This document shows, piece after piece, positions 43,513-51,944 of a DNA stretch of 64,000 nt; position 1 is the stretch's first letter, and each line of letters starts with the position of its first letter. The position numbers and the translations under genes are program-made. The DNA comes from an uncultured Lachnospiraceae bacterium. Lineage in GTDB: Bacteria; Bacillota; Clostridia; Lachnospirales; Lachnospiraceae. Below the pieces are notes generated by a model. The model did no database searches, was not told the origin of the DNA, and worked only from the letters and a program-made list of their open reading frames with translations. The stretch lies in contig CAJUEW010000002.1 of assembly GCA_910585465.1 (NCBI GenBank), forward strand, positions 248,001 to 312,000, given 5' to 3'.

Positions 43513-43561
43513 AAACAGTATATAACAGTTGACAACAGTTATTACCTGTTATATACTGTTT
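43513..43561 (+). promoter_or_regulatory. GntR-operon promoter and 16-bp inverted-repeat operator
   Basis: AAACAGTATATAACAG (43513-43528) is an exact reverse complement of CTGTTATATACTGTTT (43546-43561). Between and inside lie TTGACA (43529-43534), a 17-bp spacer and TATACT (43552-43557). The right arm covers the -10, so a bound GntR dimer would block the operon it encodes. Confidence 0.88.
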
Positions 43562-43579
43562 GCATCAAGGAGGAATACT

Positions 43580-43954
43580 ATGAAGCTGATTATCAATCAT
43601 TCCTCCATGCAGCCCATCTATGAACAAATCTCTGGGCAGATAAAAAACCAAATTATGCATGGAGAATTAGAAGAGGGAAAAATCCTTCCATCCGTCCGCG
43701 CCCTGGCAAAGGAGCTCCGGATCAGCGCCCTGACTGTCAAAAAATCTTATGATGCACTGGAGCAGGAGGGCTTTATTAATACCGTGCATGGAAAAGGAAG
43801 CTTTGTCTCCAGCGCAAACCAGGAACAGCTATTGGAGGAGAAGAGAAGAGAGGTGGAGGCAGAATTGGAAAGCGCTATCAGAAAAGGCAGAAGCTGCGGA
43901 ATGAACAATCAGGAAATCACAGACTTATTCTATATTATATTGGAGGAATCATAA
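43580..43954 (+). CDS. GntR-family transcriptional regulator (YtrA subfamily)
   Basis: 124 residues from ATG 43580 (AAGGAGG 8-9 nt upstream). N-terminal winged helix: MQPIYEQISGQIKNQIMHGELEEGKILPSVRALAKELRISALTVKKSYDALEQEGFINTVHGKGSFV, typical GntR. The short helical C-terminus without effector domain marks the YtrA group, which represses adjacent ABC transporters. It should bind the 16-bp inverted repeat on its own promoter. It overlaps the ATPase gene by one base. Confidence 0.93.
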   Translation: MKLIINHSSMQPIYEQISGQIKNQIMHGELEEGKILPSVRALAKELRISALTVKKSYDALEQEGFINTVHGKGSFVSSANQEQLLEEKRREVEAELESAIRKGRSCGMNNQEITDLFYIILEES

Positions 43955-44805
43955 TGCTGATCAAATTAAATAACATAGAAAAAAAATATCCGCATTTTCA
44001 GTTAAACTGTTCTTTGGACGTGCCAAAAGGCTGCGTAACCGGTCTTATCGGGACAAACGGGGCCGGCAAAAGCACTACATTCAAAATTATCCTGGGATTA
44101 GTTTATCCGGACAACGGACAGCTTGAACTATTTCAGAAACCAACAAATCAGCTTACAGTCCGGGATCGTGAGAAAATAGGATTTGTGCTGCCGGACTCAG
44201 GATTCAGCGGTTATCTGTATGTGAAGGACATTATCCCTGTTCTGTCTCATCTGTACAAAGACTTTCAGAAGGAATACTTTCTGAGAAAATGCGAACAGTT
44301 CGGACTTCCGTTAAATAAAAAAATCAAAGATTTTTCTACAGGCATGAAAGCAAAGCTGAAGATGCTGACTGCCATGTCCCATAAAGCAGAGCTTTTGATT
44401 CTGGACGAACCCACCTCAGGCCTGGATGTGCTGGCGCGGGAGGAGATTCTGGATATGCTCCGGGAATATATGCTTCCGGGAAATCGCTCCATCCTGATCA
44501 GCTCCCATATTTCCAGCGATCTGGAAGGGCTGTGTGATGATTTTTATCTGATCGACCAGGGACAGATTGTTATGCATGAAGAGATCGACATATTGCTCAG
44601 CGAATACGGACTTCTGAAGGTAACAGAAGAACAGTATGAAACGCTGGATAAGACCTATCTGCTGAAACGAAAAAAAGAATCCTTTGGTTATAGCTGCCTG
44701 ACCGGGCAGAAGCAGTTCTATGAAGAAAATACACCAGGTATTGCCATGGAAAAAGGAACCATTGATGAAGTGATTACTATGATGATTAAGGGGGAAGCCG
44801 TATGA
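43954..44805 (+). CDS. ABC transporter ATP-binding protein
   Basis: 283 residues. Walker A GTNGAGKST, Q-loop region, signature FSTGMKAKLKML (variant of LSGGQ) and Walker B LLILDEPTSGLD with a following H-loop (SSHISSD). It energises the permease encoded next, in a GntR-ATPase-permease operon of the YtrA type. In B. subtilis and relatives such systems respond to cell-wall antibiotics. It overlaps the permease gene by 4 nt (ATGA). Confidence 0.94.
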   Translation: MLIKLNNIEKKYPHFQLNCSLDVPKGCVTGLIGTNGAGKSTTFKIILGLVYPDNGQLELFQKPTNQLTVRDREKIGFVLPDSGFSGYLYVKDIIPVLSHLYKDFQKEYFLRKCEQFGLPLNKKIKDFSTGMKAKLKMLTAMSHKAELLILDEPTSGLDVLAREEILDMLREYMLPGNRSILISSHISSDLEGLCDDFYLIDQGQIVMHEEIDILLSEYGLLKVTEEQYETLDKTYLLKRKKESFGYSCLTGQKQFYEENTPGIAMEKGTIDEVITMMIKGEAV

Positions 44806-45458
44806 CCGCATTATTGATTAAGGATTGGAAATTATTCAAAAACCAGGGAAGGTACTTTTTTACCATACTGGTGATCGCCATAGCAATTCTCATTGCAGGT
44901 TCAGAAGAATATACCACTTTTACCACCAGCTATATTACCTTTGTAGTTGCCTATTTCACTTTAAGCACCATAAGCTACGATGAGTATGATAATGGTATGG
45001 GCTTTCTCATGGCTCTGCCTGTAACCCGCAGAATTTATGTATCGGAAAAATATTTGCTGACTGTTATGCTGACCACAGGAGCATGGATTTTTTCCATAGG
45101 AATCAACTGGCTGTTCTTCCGTTCAGGCGCTTCAGAGGACAGCCTGCAGGAAATGCTCTGTACAGCACCTGTCTTTTTGATGACAGTGTTTATATTCCTC
45201 AGTATCTCCTTGCCGCTTTTTCTGAAATTCGGCCCGGAAAAGGGAAGATTGATTTCTTTTGGAATTCTGGGAACAGCCGCCCTGGCAGTATTTATTCTTT
45301 CCAAAATGAACATCGGTCTTTCGGAAATAAAAGCGCTGGATAGAAATCTGCCGGAGCAGCCATTCGCTGTATGCGGAATTTGTATAGTGCTTTCTGCTCT
45401 GATTGTATTCATTTCCTATACAATTTCTGTTAAACTAATGGAAAAAAAGGAATTTTAA
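44802..45458 (+). CDS. ABC-2 type transporter permease
   Basis: 218 residues with six hydrophobic helices: TILVIAIAILIAGSEEY, FVVAYFTLSTISYDEY, LLTVMLTTGAWIFSIGINW, VFLMTVFIFLSISLPLFL, LISFGILGTAALAVFIL and CIVLSALIVFISYTISV. YDNGMGFLMALPVTRR fits ABC-2/BcrB-type permeases. It is the last gene of the GntR operon. Substrate unknown; peptide-antibiotic or lipid export is typical of relatives. No clear terminator follows in the 72-nt AT-rich gap. Confidence 0.88.
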   Translation: MTALLIKDWKLFKNQGRYFFTILVIAIAILIAGSEEYTTFTTSYITFVVAYFTLSTISYDEYDNGMGFLMALPVTRRIYVSEKYLLTVMLTTGAWIFSIGINWLFFRSGASEDSLQEMLCTAPVFLMTVFIFLSISLPLFLKFGPEKGRLISFGILGTAALAVFILSKMNIGLSEIKALDRNLPEQPFAVCGICIVLSALIVFISYTISVKLMEKKEF

Positions 45459-45530
45459 TAACATAAAAATATTATGTAAATAAAATACTGCAAATACGAT
45501 TAAAAAATTTAAAATCCTTTTTATCCTGTT

Positions 45531-46847
45531 TTACAGCTGCTGGACCCCGGCCGATTTTGCAATATTGTCCAGCAGCTCCGCCGCTGCCTTATCGGCCTTC
45601 TGCACCGCATGAGTATAGATATCCAAAGTAACGGATGTGCGGCTGTGTCCAAGTCTTTTTGATACGGTTGCAATATCCGTATGCTGATTAATCAGGACAC
45701 TGGCAACTGTATGCCGGAGTCCGTGTAAAGAAATATCCGGAAGTCTCTCTGAGAGAGGGCACTGTGCGTTATAATTCCTGATAATGCTTTTGAATTTAGC
45801 GGTGACTGTATCCGGATACATCCGGGAGCCGTCTGCCTGGCAGAACACATTGTCCGTACCCATCCAGGAATCTCCAAGCTCAGTCTGCAGCTTTTTCTGC
45901 CGCAGCTTCCATTTTTCTGCCAGCTCCATCACAGAGTCAGGCATATGGATAACGCGGACACCGCTGACAGTTTTGGTTTCCTTCAGAATAATGCCCGCGG
46001 CTGTCTTGCTTGCACTTTTGGAAATACTGATCGTACGGTCAGAAAAATTAATATCAGACCATTCCAGAGCAATCAGTTCTCCGCGCCTGCATCCGGAAAA
46101 AGCCGCCATAATATAAAATAATTTAAACTGTTCAGAAATATAGCGTTCTTCCGTATATTCTGAAACGTAATAGCTGCCGCCGTTTTTCTTCCGGCAGGTA
46201 TGCGCCCGGTAGCTGGCAGTCTGAGGCATATCCAGCGCGGCAATAAACCGGTTCAGTTCTTCAAGAGTAAAGCTTTTTGCCGGTTCTGCCTTATATACTT
46301 TTCTGGGCGGCCTGACGTGCGTCAGGGGATTGGACGGTATGAGCTGCATATCCACTGCCCACTGCATAACACTGGAAAATACTGCCATGCTTCTCCGAAT
46401 GGTGGACACTGCCGCGCAAGAGCCATCTGTTCCCGGCTTTGCCATCTCATTATAAAACTTCTGTATTTCCAGCTGCTGGCGGCAGAGGTCGCTGATTTTT
46501 ACATGCCCAAAGGCAGGTACAAGCTTTTTTTCCAGATGCTCCTTATAGCCTTCGGCAGTGGCCTGTGACAGCTTTATAAAGGCATACTCCTCCAGATACC
46601 TTGTAACAAGCATATCAAATTTCATATTCCCTCTCTGGAGATTTTCGCCGGATTTTACAGATCTTTCAAAATCGTCCGCAAAACGCCTGAGCTCCTTCTC
46701 AATCACAGAGTCTGCTTTTGCTTTTCCGGTGGCAGTGGTATATTCCGGCTTATATGTGGTAGATCGGGTAATTTTCTTTCCGCAGGAATCATAGCCAACA
46801 CTTACCCGGATCAGATAGCTGTTCCCTCTCTTTTTAATATATGCCAT
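45531..46847 (-). CDS. Phage-type tyrosine integrase, solitary
   Basis: 438 residues. An N-terminal AP2-like segment MAYIKKRGNSYLIRVSVGYDSCGKKITRST is followed by a SAM-like core-binding domain and a C-terminal catalytic domain: Arg254 (SGCRRGEL), His375 and Arg378 (HGLRHT), His401 (LGHSR) and Tyr411 (LDIYTHAV). It belongs to the Tn916/phage integrase group that targets tRNA genes. The start follows AAAGGAGA on the minus strand. No excisionase, capsid or relaxase gene is near, so the rest of the element is lost or never present. It lies 240 nt from tRNA-Ala. Confidence 0.92.
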   Translation of the reverse strand: MAYIKKRGNSYLIRVSVGYDSCGKKITRSTTYKPEYTTATGKAKADSVIEKELRRFADDFERSVKSGENLQRGNMKFDMLVTRYLEEYAFIKLSQATAEGYKEHLEKKLVPAFGHVKISDLCRQQLEIQKFYNEMAKPGTDGSCAAVSTIRRSMAVFSSVMQWAVDMQLIPSNPLTHVRPPRKVYKAEPAKSFTLEELNRFIAALDMPQTASYRAHTCRKKNGGSYYVSEYTEERYISEQFKLFYIMAAFSGCRRGELIALEWSDINFSDRTISISKSASKTAAGIILKETKTVSGVRVIHMPDSVMELAEKWKLRQKKLQTELGDSWMGTDNVFCQADGSRMYPDTVTAKFKSIIRNYNAQCPLSERLPDISLHGLRHTVASVLINQHTDIATVSKRLGHSRTSVTLDIYTHAVQKADKAAAELLDNIAKSAGVQQL

Positions 46848-46977
46848 AATGTTGATTCTCCTTTAGGACAATTTTCCTGTTTTCCTCTTTTTGTGATTTT
46901 TTATATCTGCAGCCCGGCAAAGGAGCAGGACAGCAGTAAATACTACGTGGTAAAAGCGAAGCGCGCCGACTTTCCCG

Positions 46978-46999
46978 GCAGTACACAAGCAGTACACAA
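46978..46999. repeat. Tandem 11-bp direct repeat beside the integrase
   Basis: GCAGTACACAA occurs twice back to back (46978-46988, 46989-46999) between the integrase start and tRNA-Ala. It could be an integrase arm-binding site. No matching att copy is visible on the far side of the gene. The remaining ~200 nt of this 240-nt gap contain no gene. Confidence 0.6.
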
Positions 47000-47037
47000 A
47001 TTCTCAGAAACGGCAGAAAAAACAGATGGAAAACAAA

Positions 47038-47085
47038 GAATAAAAAAGTGGGAAAAATCCTTTAATTTCAAGACTTTTCCCACTT
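47038..47085 (-). terminator. Terminator of the tRNA operon (minus strand)
   Basis: AAGTGGGAAAA (47046-47056) with TTTTCCCACTT (47075-47085), followed on the minus strand by a T-run, directly after the tRNA-Ala 3' end. Confidence 0.85.
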
Positions 47086-47086
47086 A

Positions 47087-47159
47087 TGGAGCATATGGGA
47101 CTTGAACCCACGACCTCCACAATGCGAATGTGGCGCGCTCCCAACTGCGCTAATGCCCC
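47087..47159 (-). tRNA. tRNA-Ala (CGC anticodon)
   Basis: 73 nt folding as a full cloverleaf: acceptor GGGGCAT/ATGCTCC with the G3:U70 alanine identity pair, D-arm TAGCGCAGTTGGGAGC, anticodon stem CCACA/TGTGG around TTCGCAT (anticodon CGC, reads GCG), T-arm GTGGGTTCAAGTCCCA. It is 27 nt after tRNA-Val on the same strand. Confidence 0.93.
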
Positions 47160-47186
47160 GGAACGCAGATTGATCTGCGGAAAAAA

Positions 47187-47260
47187 TGGAAGCAATGGGG
47201 CTCGAACCCATGACCTCTCGCGTGTGAGGCGAACGCTCATCCCGGCTGAGCTATGCTTCC
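47187..47260 (-). tRNA. tRNA-Val (CAC anticodon)
   Basis: 74 nt cloverleaf: acceptor GGAAGCA/TGCTTCC, D-arm GCTCAGCCGGGATGAGC, anticodon stem TTCGC/GCGAG around CTCACAC (anticodon CAC, reads GTG), T-arm ATGGGTTCGAGCCCCAT. Followed by tRNA-Ala. Confidence 0.93.
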
Positions 47261-47269
47261 ATAATCAAA

Positions 47270-47297
47270 ATTATAGCACTTTAAACAAAAAATACAA
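47270..47297 (-). promoter_or_regulatory. Promoter of the tRNA-Val/tRNA-Ala unit
   Basis: On the minus strand TTGTAT, 16-bp spacer and an extended -10 TGCTATAAT lie 10 nt before tRNA-Val. Confidence 0.7.
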
Positions 47298-47419
47298 GCA
47301 AAAATTTTATTTTTATAAATAAAAATAGAAATTTAACCGAAATATGATACAATTATTTAAAACAACCATATAATTCCCGTTCAGGAAGCATTGTTACTGG
47401 GGAAAGGAGAGAAGTAGTT

Positions 47420-48091
47420 ATGTATTTATTGGCAACCACCGCTCAAATGAAGGAGCTGGACCGCATCGCCATTCAGGAATATGGCATTTTGTCTCTGGAA
47501 CTGATGGAACGCGCAGCACTATCAGTTTCCAGAAGAGTGCAGAAAATAGCAGAAGAACATGAAAAAGACACCGTTCCCCGGGCGGCTGTATTCTGCGGCC
47601 CCGGAAATAACGGAGGAGACGGCATCGCTGCGGCACGTCTTCTGATAAACCAGGGCTTTGATGTCCGTACATTTCTTATCGGAAACAAGGAAAAAATGAC
47701 TGCGGATGCAAAAGCTATGGAAGAGAGGCTGCTTACAGCGGGAGGAAGGCTGGAACCGTTTATACCGGATAAAAACTGGCTGAACGGATGTACCTGCCTG
47801 GTGGACGCCCTGTTTGGAGTAGGTCTGAAGCGTCCTGTATCCGGGGATTTTCTGACAGCAGTGCGGCAGATAAACGAAAGCAGCCGTCCTGTCGTTGCAT
47901 GTGATATTCCGTCCGGAATAGACGGGGATACAGGAATAATCCTTGGCGCCGCGGTTCGTGCGGACTGGACCGTAACCTTTACATGCGGAAAACCCGGGCT
48001 TTATAAAAATGACGGAAAGCGGTGCGCAGGAAATATAGAAATTGCGGATATCGGCATTCCGGATGAATTGGTCCGGCAGACAGTAGATTAA
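47420..48091 (+). CDS. nnrE: NAD(P)H-hydrate epimerase (NnrE), without dehydratase domain
   Basis: 223 residues. YjeF N-terminal domain: MKELDRIAIQEYGILSLELMERAA, VFCGPGNNGGDGIAAARLL (GNNGGDG phosphate loop), DALFGVGLKRPVSG and VVACDIPSGIDGDTGI. It epimerises the damaged R form of NAD(P)H hydrates. In many clostridia this domain is fused to an ADP-dependent dehydratase (NnrD) of another 250-280 residues; here the protein ends at the linker (DIGIPDELVRQTVD) and no dehydratase frame follows. The partner may be elsewhere or lost. RBS AAAGGAGA. Confidence 0.9.
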   Translation: MYLLATTAQMKELDRIAIQEYGILSLELMERAALSVSRRVQKIAEEHEKDTVPRAAVFCGPGNNGGDGIAAARLLINQGFDVRTFLIGNKEKMTADAKAMEERLLTAGGRLEPFIPDKNWLNGCTCLVDALFGVGLKRPVSGDFLTAVRQINESSRPVVACDIPSGIDGDTGIILGAAVRADWTVTFTCGKPGLYKNDGKRCAGNIEIADIGIPDELVRQTVD

Positions 48092-48239
48092 AATAGAGCA
48101 CCCGTATGAGCCGGATGCCTGGAAGCAGAGACTATACCGCCCGAATCATGGCAGCAGCGATTTCCTGCTGGCTGGGCAATGTGCTTTCCCACAGTTTCGC
48201 CAGCTCCTGAATCCTGTTCCATCCAAAAAAGCACTGCGG

Positions 48240-48245
48240 TATAAT
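48240..48245 (+). promoter_or_regulatory. Possible -10 box for the beta-lactamase gene
   Basis: TATAAT at 48240-48245 with a poor -35 (TTCCAT at 48217-48222, 17-bp spacing). The rest of the ~200-nt gap carries no gene; a minus-strand remnant is noted under findings. Confidence 0.45.
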
Positions 48246-48292
48246 AGAGTTGATAAAAATCAGAATAAATATTAGGAGAAACAGATGCCACT

Positions 48293-49273
48293 ATGAAAAA
48301 AAACAATTATTTTAAAATAGTATTCTGGATATTTGTAGGTGTATTTATTTTGGGAGGCTGTTCCAGTAACCATAGTGAAAAAAAAGATATTTCTCTTGAA
48401 AATGTGGAACAAAAATTGCTACAGGAACCAAAGAATGAGGAAATGGACAATGTTTCCACAGAAGCAGGTACAGAAGATACTGCCGTGAACATAGAACCAG
48501 AACCGGAAACAGTTGAGGCGGACTGGTCAGGATATTTTAATGGGTTAAATGGGGAAGCAGTTGTATATGATGTTTCTAATAGGCGATATACTATGTATAG
48601 CAGTGAACGGGCATCAACCAGGCGCTCACCATGCTCCACCTTTAAGATTATTTCTTCTCTGGTTGCGTTAGAAAATGGGATTATCATGCCAGAGGATTCC
48701 ACCCGGACATGGAGTGGAGAAGTATTCTGGAATGAAAATTGGAATAGAGATATTGATTTCGGGGAAGCATTCCGTACTTCCTGCGTATGGTATTTCAGGC
48801 AGGTGACAGACGATATTGGACAGGATTTGATGCAAAAAGAGCTTAACAGACTCCATTATGGTAATTGTGATATTTCCGATTGGGAGGGACGGCTGAATAC
48901 AAATAATAATAACCGGGCTTTAACAGGGTTCTGGATAGAATCGTCTTTGCTGATTTCTCCAAAAGAACAGGCAGAGGTAATGGAGCGTATATTTGGTGAG
49001 AATTCAGATTATTCAGAAGCAGCAAAAAATGATTTGAAACAGGTCATGCTGATACCAGAGCAGGACAGAACGGATATTTCCATATATGGAAAAACGGGAA
49101 TGGGGAAAGCCGAAGGCATTACTGTTGATGCGTGGTTTACAGGATTTGCAGAAACCAGGGAAGGGAATCTGTATTTTTGTGTACATCTCGGGAGGACAGA
49201 CGGTGTGGATGTATCCAGTTCAAAAGCCAAGGAAATTGCAATTCAAATTGTGTCAGACTATTATGCTCCGTAA
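48293..49273 (+). CDS. Class D (OXA-type) beta-lactamase lipoprotein
   Basis: 326 residues. Lipobox FILGGC (Cys23) after a short Lys-rich signal, then a Glu/Asp-rich linker (24-75). The class D set is complete: Ser-x-x-Lys STFK (115-118, acylated Ser and carbamylated Lys), SCV (163-165), YGN (189-191), GFWIESSLLISPKEQ (as in OXA enzymes) and KTGMG (267-269). It would hydrolyse beta-lactams at the outer face of the membrane; a penicillin-binding receptor (BlaR1-like) is the alternative but the full catalytic set favours an enzyme. The base composition is clearly more AT-rich than the neighbours, suggesting transfer. The RBS spacing (AGGAG, 14 nt) is loose. Confidence 0.9.
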   Translation: MKKNNYFKIVFWIFVGVFILGGCSSNHSEKKDISLENVEQKLLQEPKNEEMDNVSTEAGTEDTAVNIEPEPETVEADWSGYFNGLNGEAVVYDVSNRRYTMYSSERASTRRSPCSTFKIISSLVALENGIIMPEDSTRTWSGEVFWNENWNRDIDFGEAFRTSCVWYFRQVTDDIGQDLMQKELNRLHYGNCDISDWEGRLNTNNNNRALTGFWIESSLLISPKEQAEVMERIFGENSDYSEAAKNDLKQVMLIPEQDRTDISIYGKTGMGKAEGITVDAWFTGFAETREGNLYFCVHLGRTDGVDVSSSKAKEIAIQIVSDYYAP

Positions 49274-49314
49274 ATCTTCGTAAAAATAAAATCTCTATAT
49301 TAAAAAAATACAGC

Positions 49315-50202
49315 TTAAATCCTCTGTATAAAATGCTGCAGCGCCTGACTTTTATCCTCACTTTTCCAGACAGAGATAATCTTCTCATATTCTCCTTCTC
49401 CAATCAGCGGAACAAACACCAGATTTTCTGCGTCTGTCAGCTTACTGGTCACATAGGAGGGCAGAATAGAAATACCTTCTTCGGCGGCAACCATCATAAG
49501 GATGCTTTCAATATCGTTGGATCGAAACAAAATATTAGGCTGATAGCCAGCCTGCTTGTAAAGCTCAATAAAATGATTGTCTCCAAAAGATTCTCCGGTA
49601 CTGGAGGGCGTCATATAGAGAATGGTCTCATTCTTCAGTTCTCTGCGGCTTAAAGAGTTTCTCTGGGCAAAGGGATGTCCTGCATAGAGTGCTACCACCA
49701 GAGGAGCCAGCTCCATCAGCTTGTATTCGATTCCCTTTTCCTGCAGAATATTGGTACTGTCCCATGTGAAAATAATGTCATAGTCATCGTTAAAAAGTCC
49801 TGCGGCCAGCATATCCGTATCACACCGATAGCACGTAATCAGAATATTCGGAAATTCCAGATGAAAAAAGCGCAGAATATTAGACAGATTGCTGCGCTCA
49901 TAGCCTTTGGTATATCCAATACGGAGCGTGCCCACAAGCCCGGTAGACGCATCCCGCACCTTGCTGACCGCAGTATTCATACGCTCCAGAATTGCTTTTG
50001 CTTCATTTAAAAATACATTTCCTGCAGGTGTCAGCGCAATCGGACGTTTGGTCCGATCAATAAGCTGCACCCCCATATGCTCCTCCAAAGTCCGGATCTG
50101 CTGGGTAATCGCTGTCTGGGAAATATAATACTGATTCGCAGCTTTGGTAAAGCTTTTATACTCCGCCACAGAGATAAAATATTTTATCTGGTTAATATTC
50201 AT
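49315..50202 (-). CDS. LysR-family transcriptional regulator
   Basis: 295 residues from ATG 50202 (GGAGAGG 3-6 nt upstream on the minus strand). N-terminal winged helix MNINQIKYFISVAEYKSFTKAANQYYISQTAITQQIRTLEEHMGVQLIDRTKR; the effector domain follows from about residue 90. It is divergent from the NSS symporter and likely controls it and perhaps the ald/nhaC pair. ATAAG-N5-CTTAT at 50218-50232 next to its start is a LysR-type binding motif. The coinducer is unknown; an amino acid is likely. Confidence 0.93.
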   Translation of the reverse strand: MNINQIKYFISVAEYKSFTKAANQYYISQTAITQQIRTLEEHMGVQLIDRTKRPIALTPAGNVFLNEAKAILERMNTAVSKVRDASTGLVGTLRIGYTKGYERSNLSNILRFFHLEFPNILITCYRCDTDMLAAGLFNDDYDIIFTWDSTNILQEKGIEYKLMELAPLVVALYAGHPFAQRNSLSRRELKNETILYMTPSSTGESFGDNHFIELYKQAGYQPNILFRSNDIESILMMVAAEEGISILPSYVTSKLTDAENLVFVPLIGEGEYEKIISVWKSEDKSQALQHFIQRI

Positions 50203-50217
50203 GAACCTCTCCATAGT

Positions 50218-50282
50218 ATAAGTTTTTCTTATTTTAATATGAAAACAGTGAATTTGCAATCCTTTCCCGGACGCTTTATAAT
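50218..50282 (+). promoter_or_regulatory. LysR box and NSS-symporter promoter in the divergent gap
   Basis: ATAAG-N5-CTTAT (50218-50232) is a dyad of the T-N11-A class. TTGCAA (50254-50259), 17-bp spacer, TATAAT (50277-50282) is a strong promoter for the symporter. Confidence 0.65.
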
Positions 50283-50384
50283 CAAATATTGTGATAACTG
50301 TTCAGTCATCGCCGGCAGGCGGAAACGAAACGCAGTAAACCCCGGCAGGATGGAACAGCTATAAAAAACGACGGAGGAATTAAC

Positions 50385-51854
50385 ATGAAACGAGAAAAAT
50401 TTAGTTCCCGGCTTGGTTTTATTCTGGTATCTGCAGGATGCGCCATCGGCATCGGGAATGTATGGAAATTTCCTTATATATGCGGGGAATATGGAGGAGC
50501 TGCTTTTATCCTGATTTATCTGGCATTCCTGCTGATTCTGGGAATCCCTGTGCTGGTCTGTGAGTTTGCGGTGGGACGCGGCAGCCGGAAAAGCGTTGCC
50601 GCCTGCTTTGAAGAGCTGGAGCCTCCCAAGACCTCCTGGCACAGACTGAAATATATCGGTATCGTTGGATGTTATCTGCTTATGATGTTCTATACTATGG
50701 TAGGCGGATGGATGCTGTATTACTGCTTCCGAAGCCTGCGGGGCGATTTTTCAGGAGCTTCCCCGGAAGCGGTCACCGGAGCCTTCTTTCATATGCTGGG
50801 AGATTTTCCTACTATGGCTTTCTGGACCGTTCTCATCTGTATCCTCGGTTTTGCGGTCTGTATGCTTGGATTAAAGTCCGGTGTGGAACGGATTACTAAA
50901 GTAATGATGGCAGCACTTCTTATTATTATGGTAGTACTGGCGCTGCATTCTGTATTTTTGGACGGTGCCGGCAGCGGCATCCGGTTTTATTTAATTCCGG
51001 ACTTTCAGAAAATGACGGAAAACGGCATCGGAAATGTAGTGTTTGCGGCGTTAAGCCAGGCATTTTTCACATTATCCTTGGGCGTTGGCGCCATGCTGAT
51101 ATTCGGAAGCTATCTGGATCAATCCCACAGCCTGACCGGAGAAGCTGTCAGCATCACGGTGCTTGATACCTTTGTGGCACTGACTGCCGGATTTATCGTT
51201 ATCCCCGCATGCTTTGCCTACGGGATTGAGCCGGATTCCGGACCAAGCCTTGTATTTATTACTCTGCCGAATATTTTTGCGCAGATGAAAAGCGGTTTTA
51301 TCTGGAGCTCCCTGTTCTTTCTGTTTCTGACCTTTGCGGCGCTGTCCACAATCATTGCTGTTTTTGAAAATATCATTGCCTTTGATATGGATCTGTTTCA
51401 TTGGTCCAGAAAAAAAAGTGTGCTGGTCAGTGCCGTGCTGATCATTCTGCTCAGCATGCCTGCAGTATTAGGATATAATATATTATCCTTTATCCAGCCA
51501 TTAGGGGAGGGCAGTACTATTATGGATTTGGAAGACTTTATTGTCTCCAACAACCTGCTTCCCCTTGGAAGCCTCGGATATGTACTGTTCTGTACCAGAA
51601 AAAACGGCTGGGGATTTGACGCTTTTATGGACGAGGCAAATGCCGGGGCCGGTATTTCCTTTCCCGGAAGCATCAAGGCCTATTTGTCTTATGGTATTCC
51701 GGCCATCATTACTGTAATTTACCTGAAAGGGTACTATGACAAATTTCAGGGAGAAAGTCCGCTGGTTCTTGGATGCTGGATGACAGCGGCAGTAGTGTTT
51801 CTGGCATTTATATTCTATTGTGCGCTGGCTGTTAAAAAGGTAACTAATAAGTAA
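50385..51854 (+). CDS. Neurotransmitter:sodium symporter family transporter
   Basis: 489 residues, about 11-12 helices. TM1 carries AGCAIGIGNVWKFPYICGEYGG, the NSS signature with the unwound Na+/substrate site; TM6/TM8 regions follow (SQAFFTLSLGVGAMLIFGSYL). It imports an amino acid (often Ala, Leu, Trp, Met or Tyr in bacteria) with Na+. The neighbours, LysR, ald and an NhaC-type transporter, make alanine the leading guess. A perfect 21-bp hairpin terminator separates it from the nhaC gene on the other strand. Confidence 0.93.
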   Translation: MKREKFSSRLGFILVSAGCAIGIGNVWKFPYICGEYGGAAFILIYLAFLLILGIPVLVCEFAVGRGSRKSVAACFEELEPPKTSWHRLKYIGIVGCYLLMMFYTMVGGWMLYYCFRSLRGDFSGASPEAVTGAFFHMLGDFPTMAFWTVLICILGFAVCMLGLKSGVERITKVMMAALLIIMVVLALHSVFLDGAGSGIRFYLIPDFQKMTENGIGNVVFAALSQAFFTLSLGVGAMLIFGSYLDQSHSLTGEAVSITVLDTFVALTAGFIVIPACFAYGIEPDSGPSLVFITLPNIFAQMKSGFIWSSLFFLFLTFAALSTIIAVFENIIAFDMDLFHWSRKKSVLVSAVLIILLSMPAVLGYNILSFIQPLGEGSTIMDLEDFIVSNNLLPLGSLGYVLFCTRKNGWGFDAFMDEANAGAGISFPGSIKAYLSYGIPAIITVIYLKGYYDKFQGESPLVLGCWMTAAVVFLAFIFYCALAVKKVTNK

Positions 51855-51863
51855 ATAATATAA

Positions 51864-51914
51864 AAAATCTGCTGCAGAATGCAAAAAGAAATCTTGCATT
51901 CTGCAGCAGATTTT
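51864..51914. terminator. Bidirectional terminator between NSS and NhaC genes
   Basis: A perfect 21-bp inverted repeat (51864-51884 with 51894-51914) with a 9-nt loop; A-run on one side and T-run on the other. Confidence 0.9.
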
Positions 51915-51944
51915 ATCTTATTATCTGTAAACTTTCCTTAAATA

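Noticed and set aside
45459..47086. attL/attR pair for the integrase
   Set aside because: No copy of the tRNA-Ala 3' end is visible near 45459-45530; only the tandem 11-bp repeat stands out.
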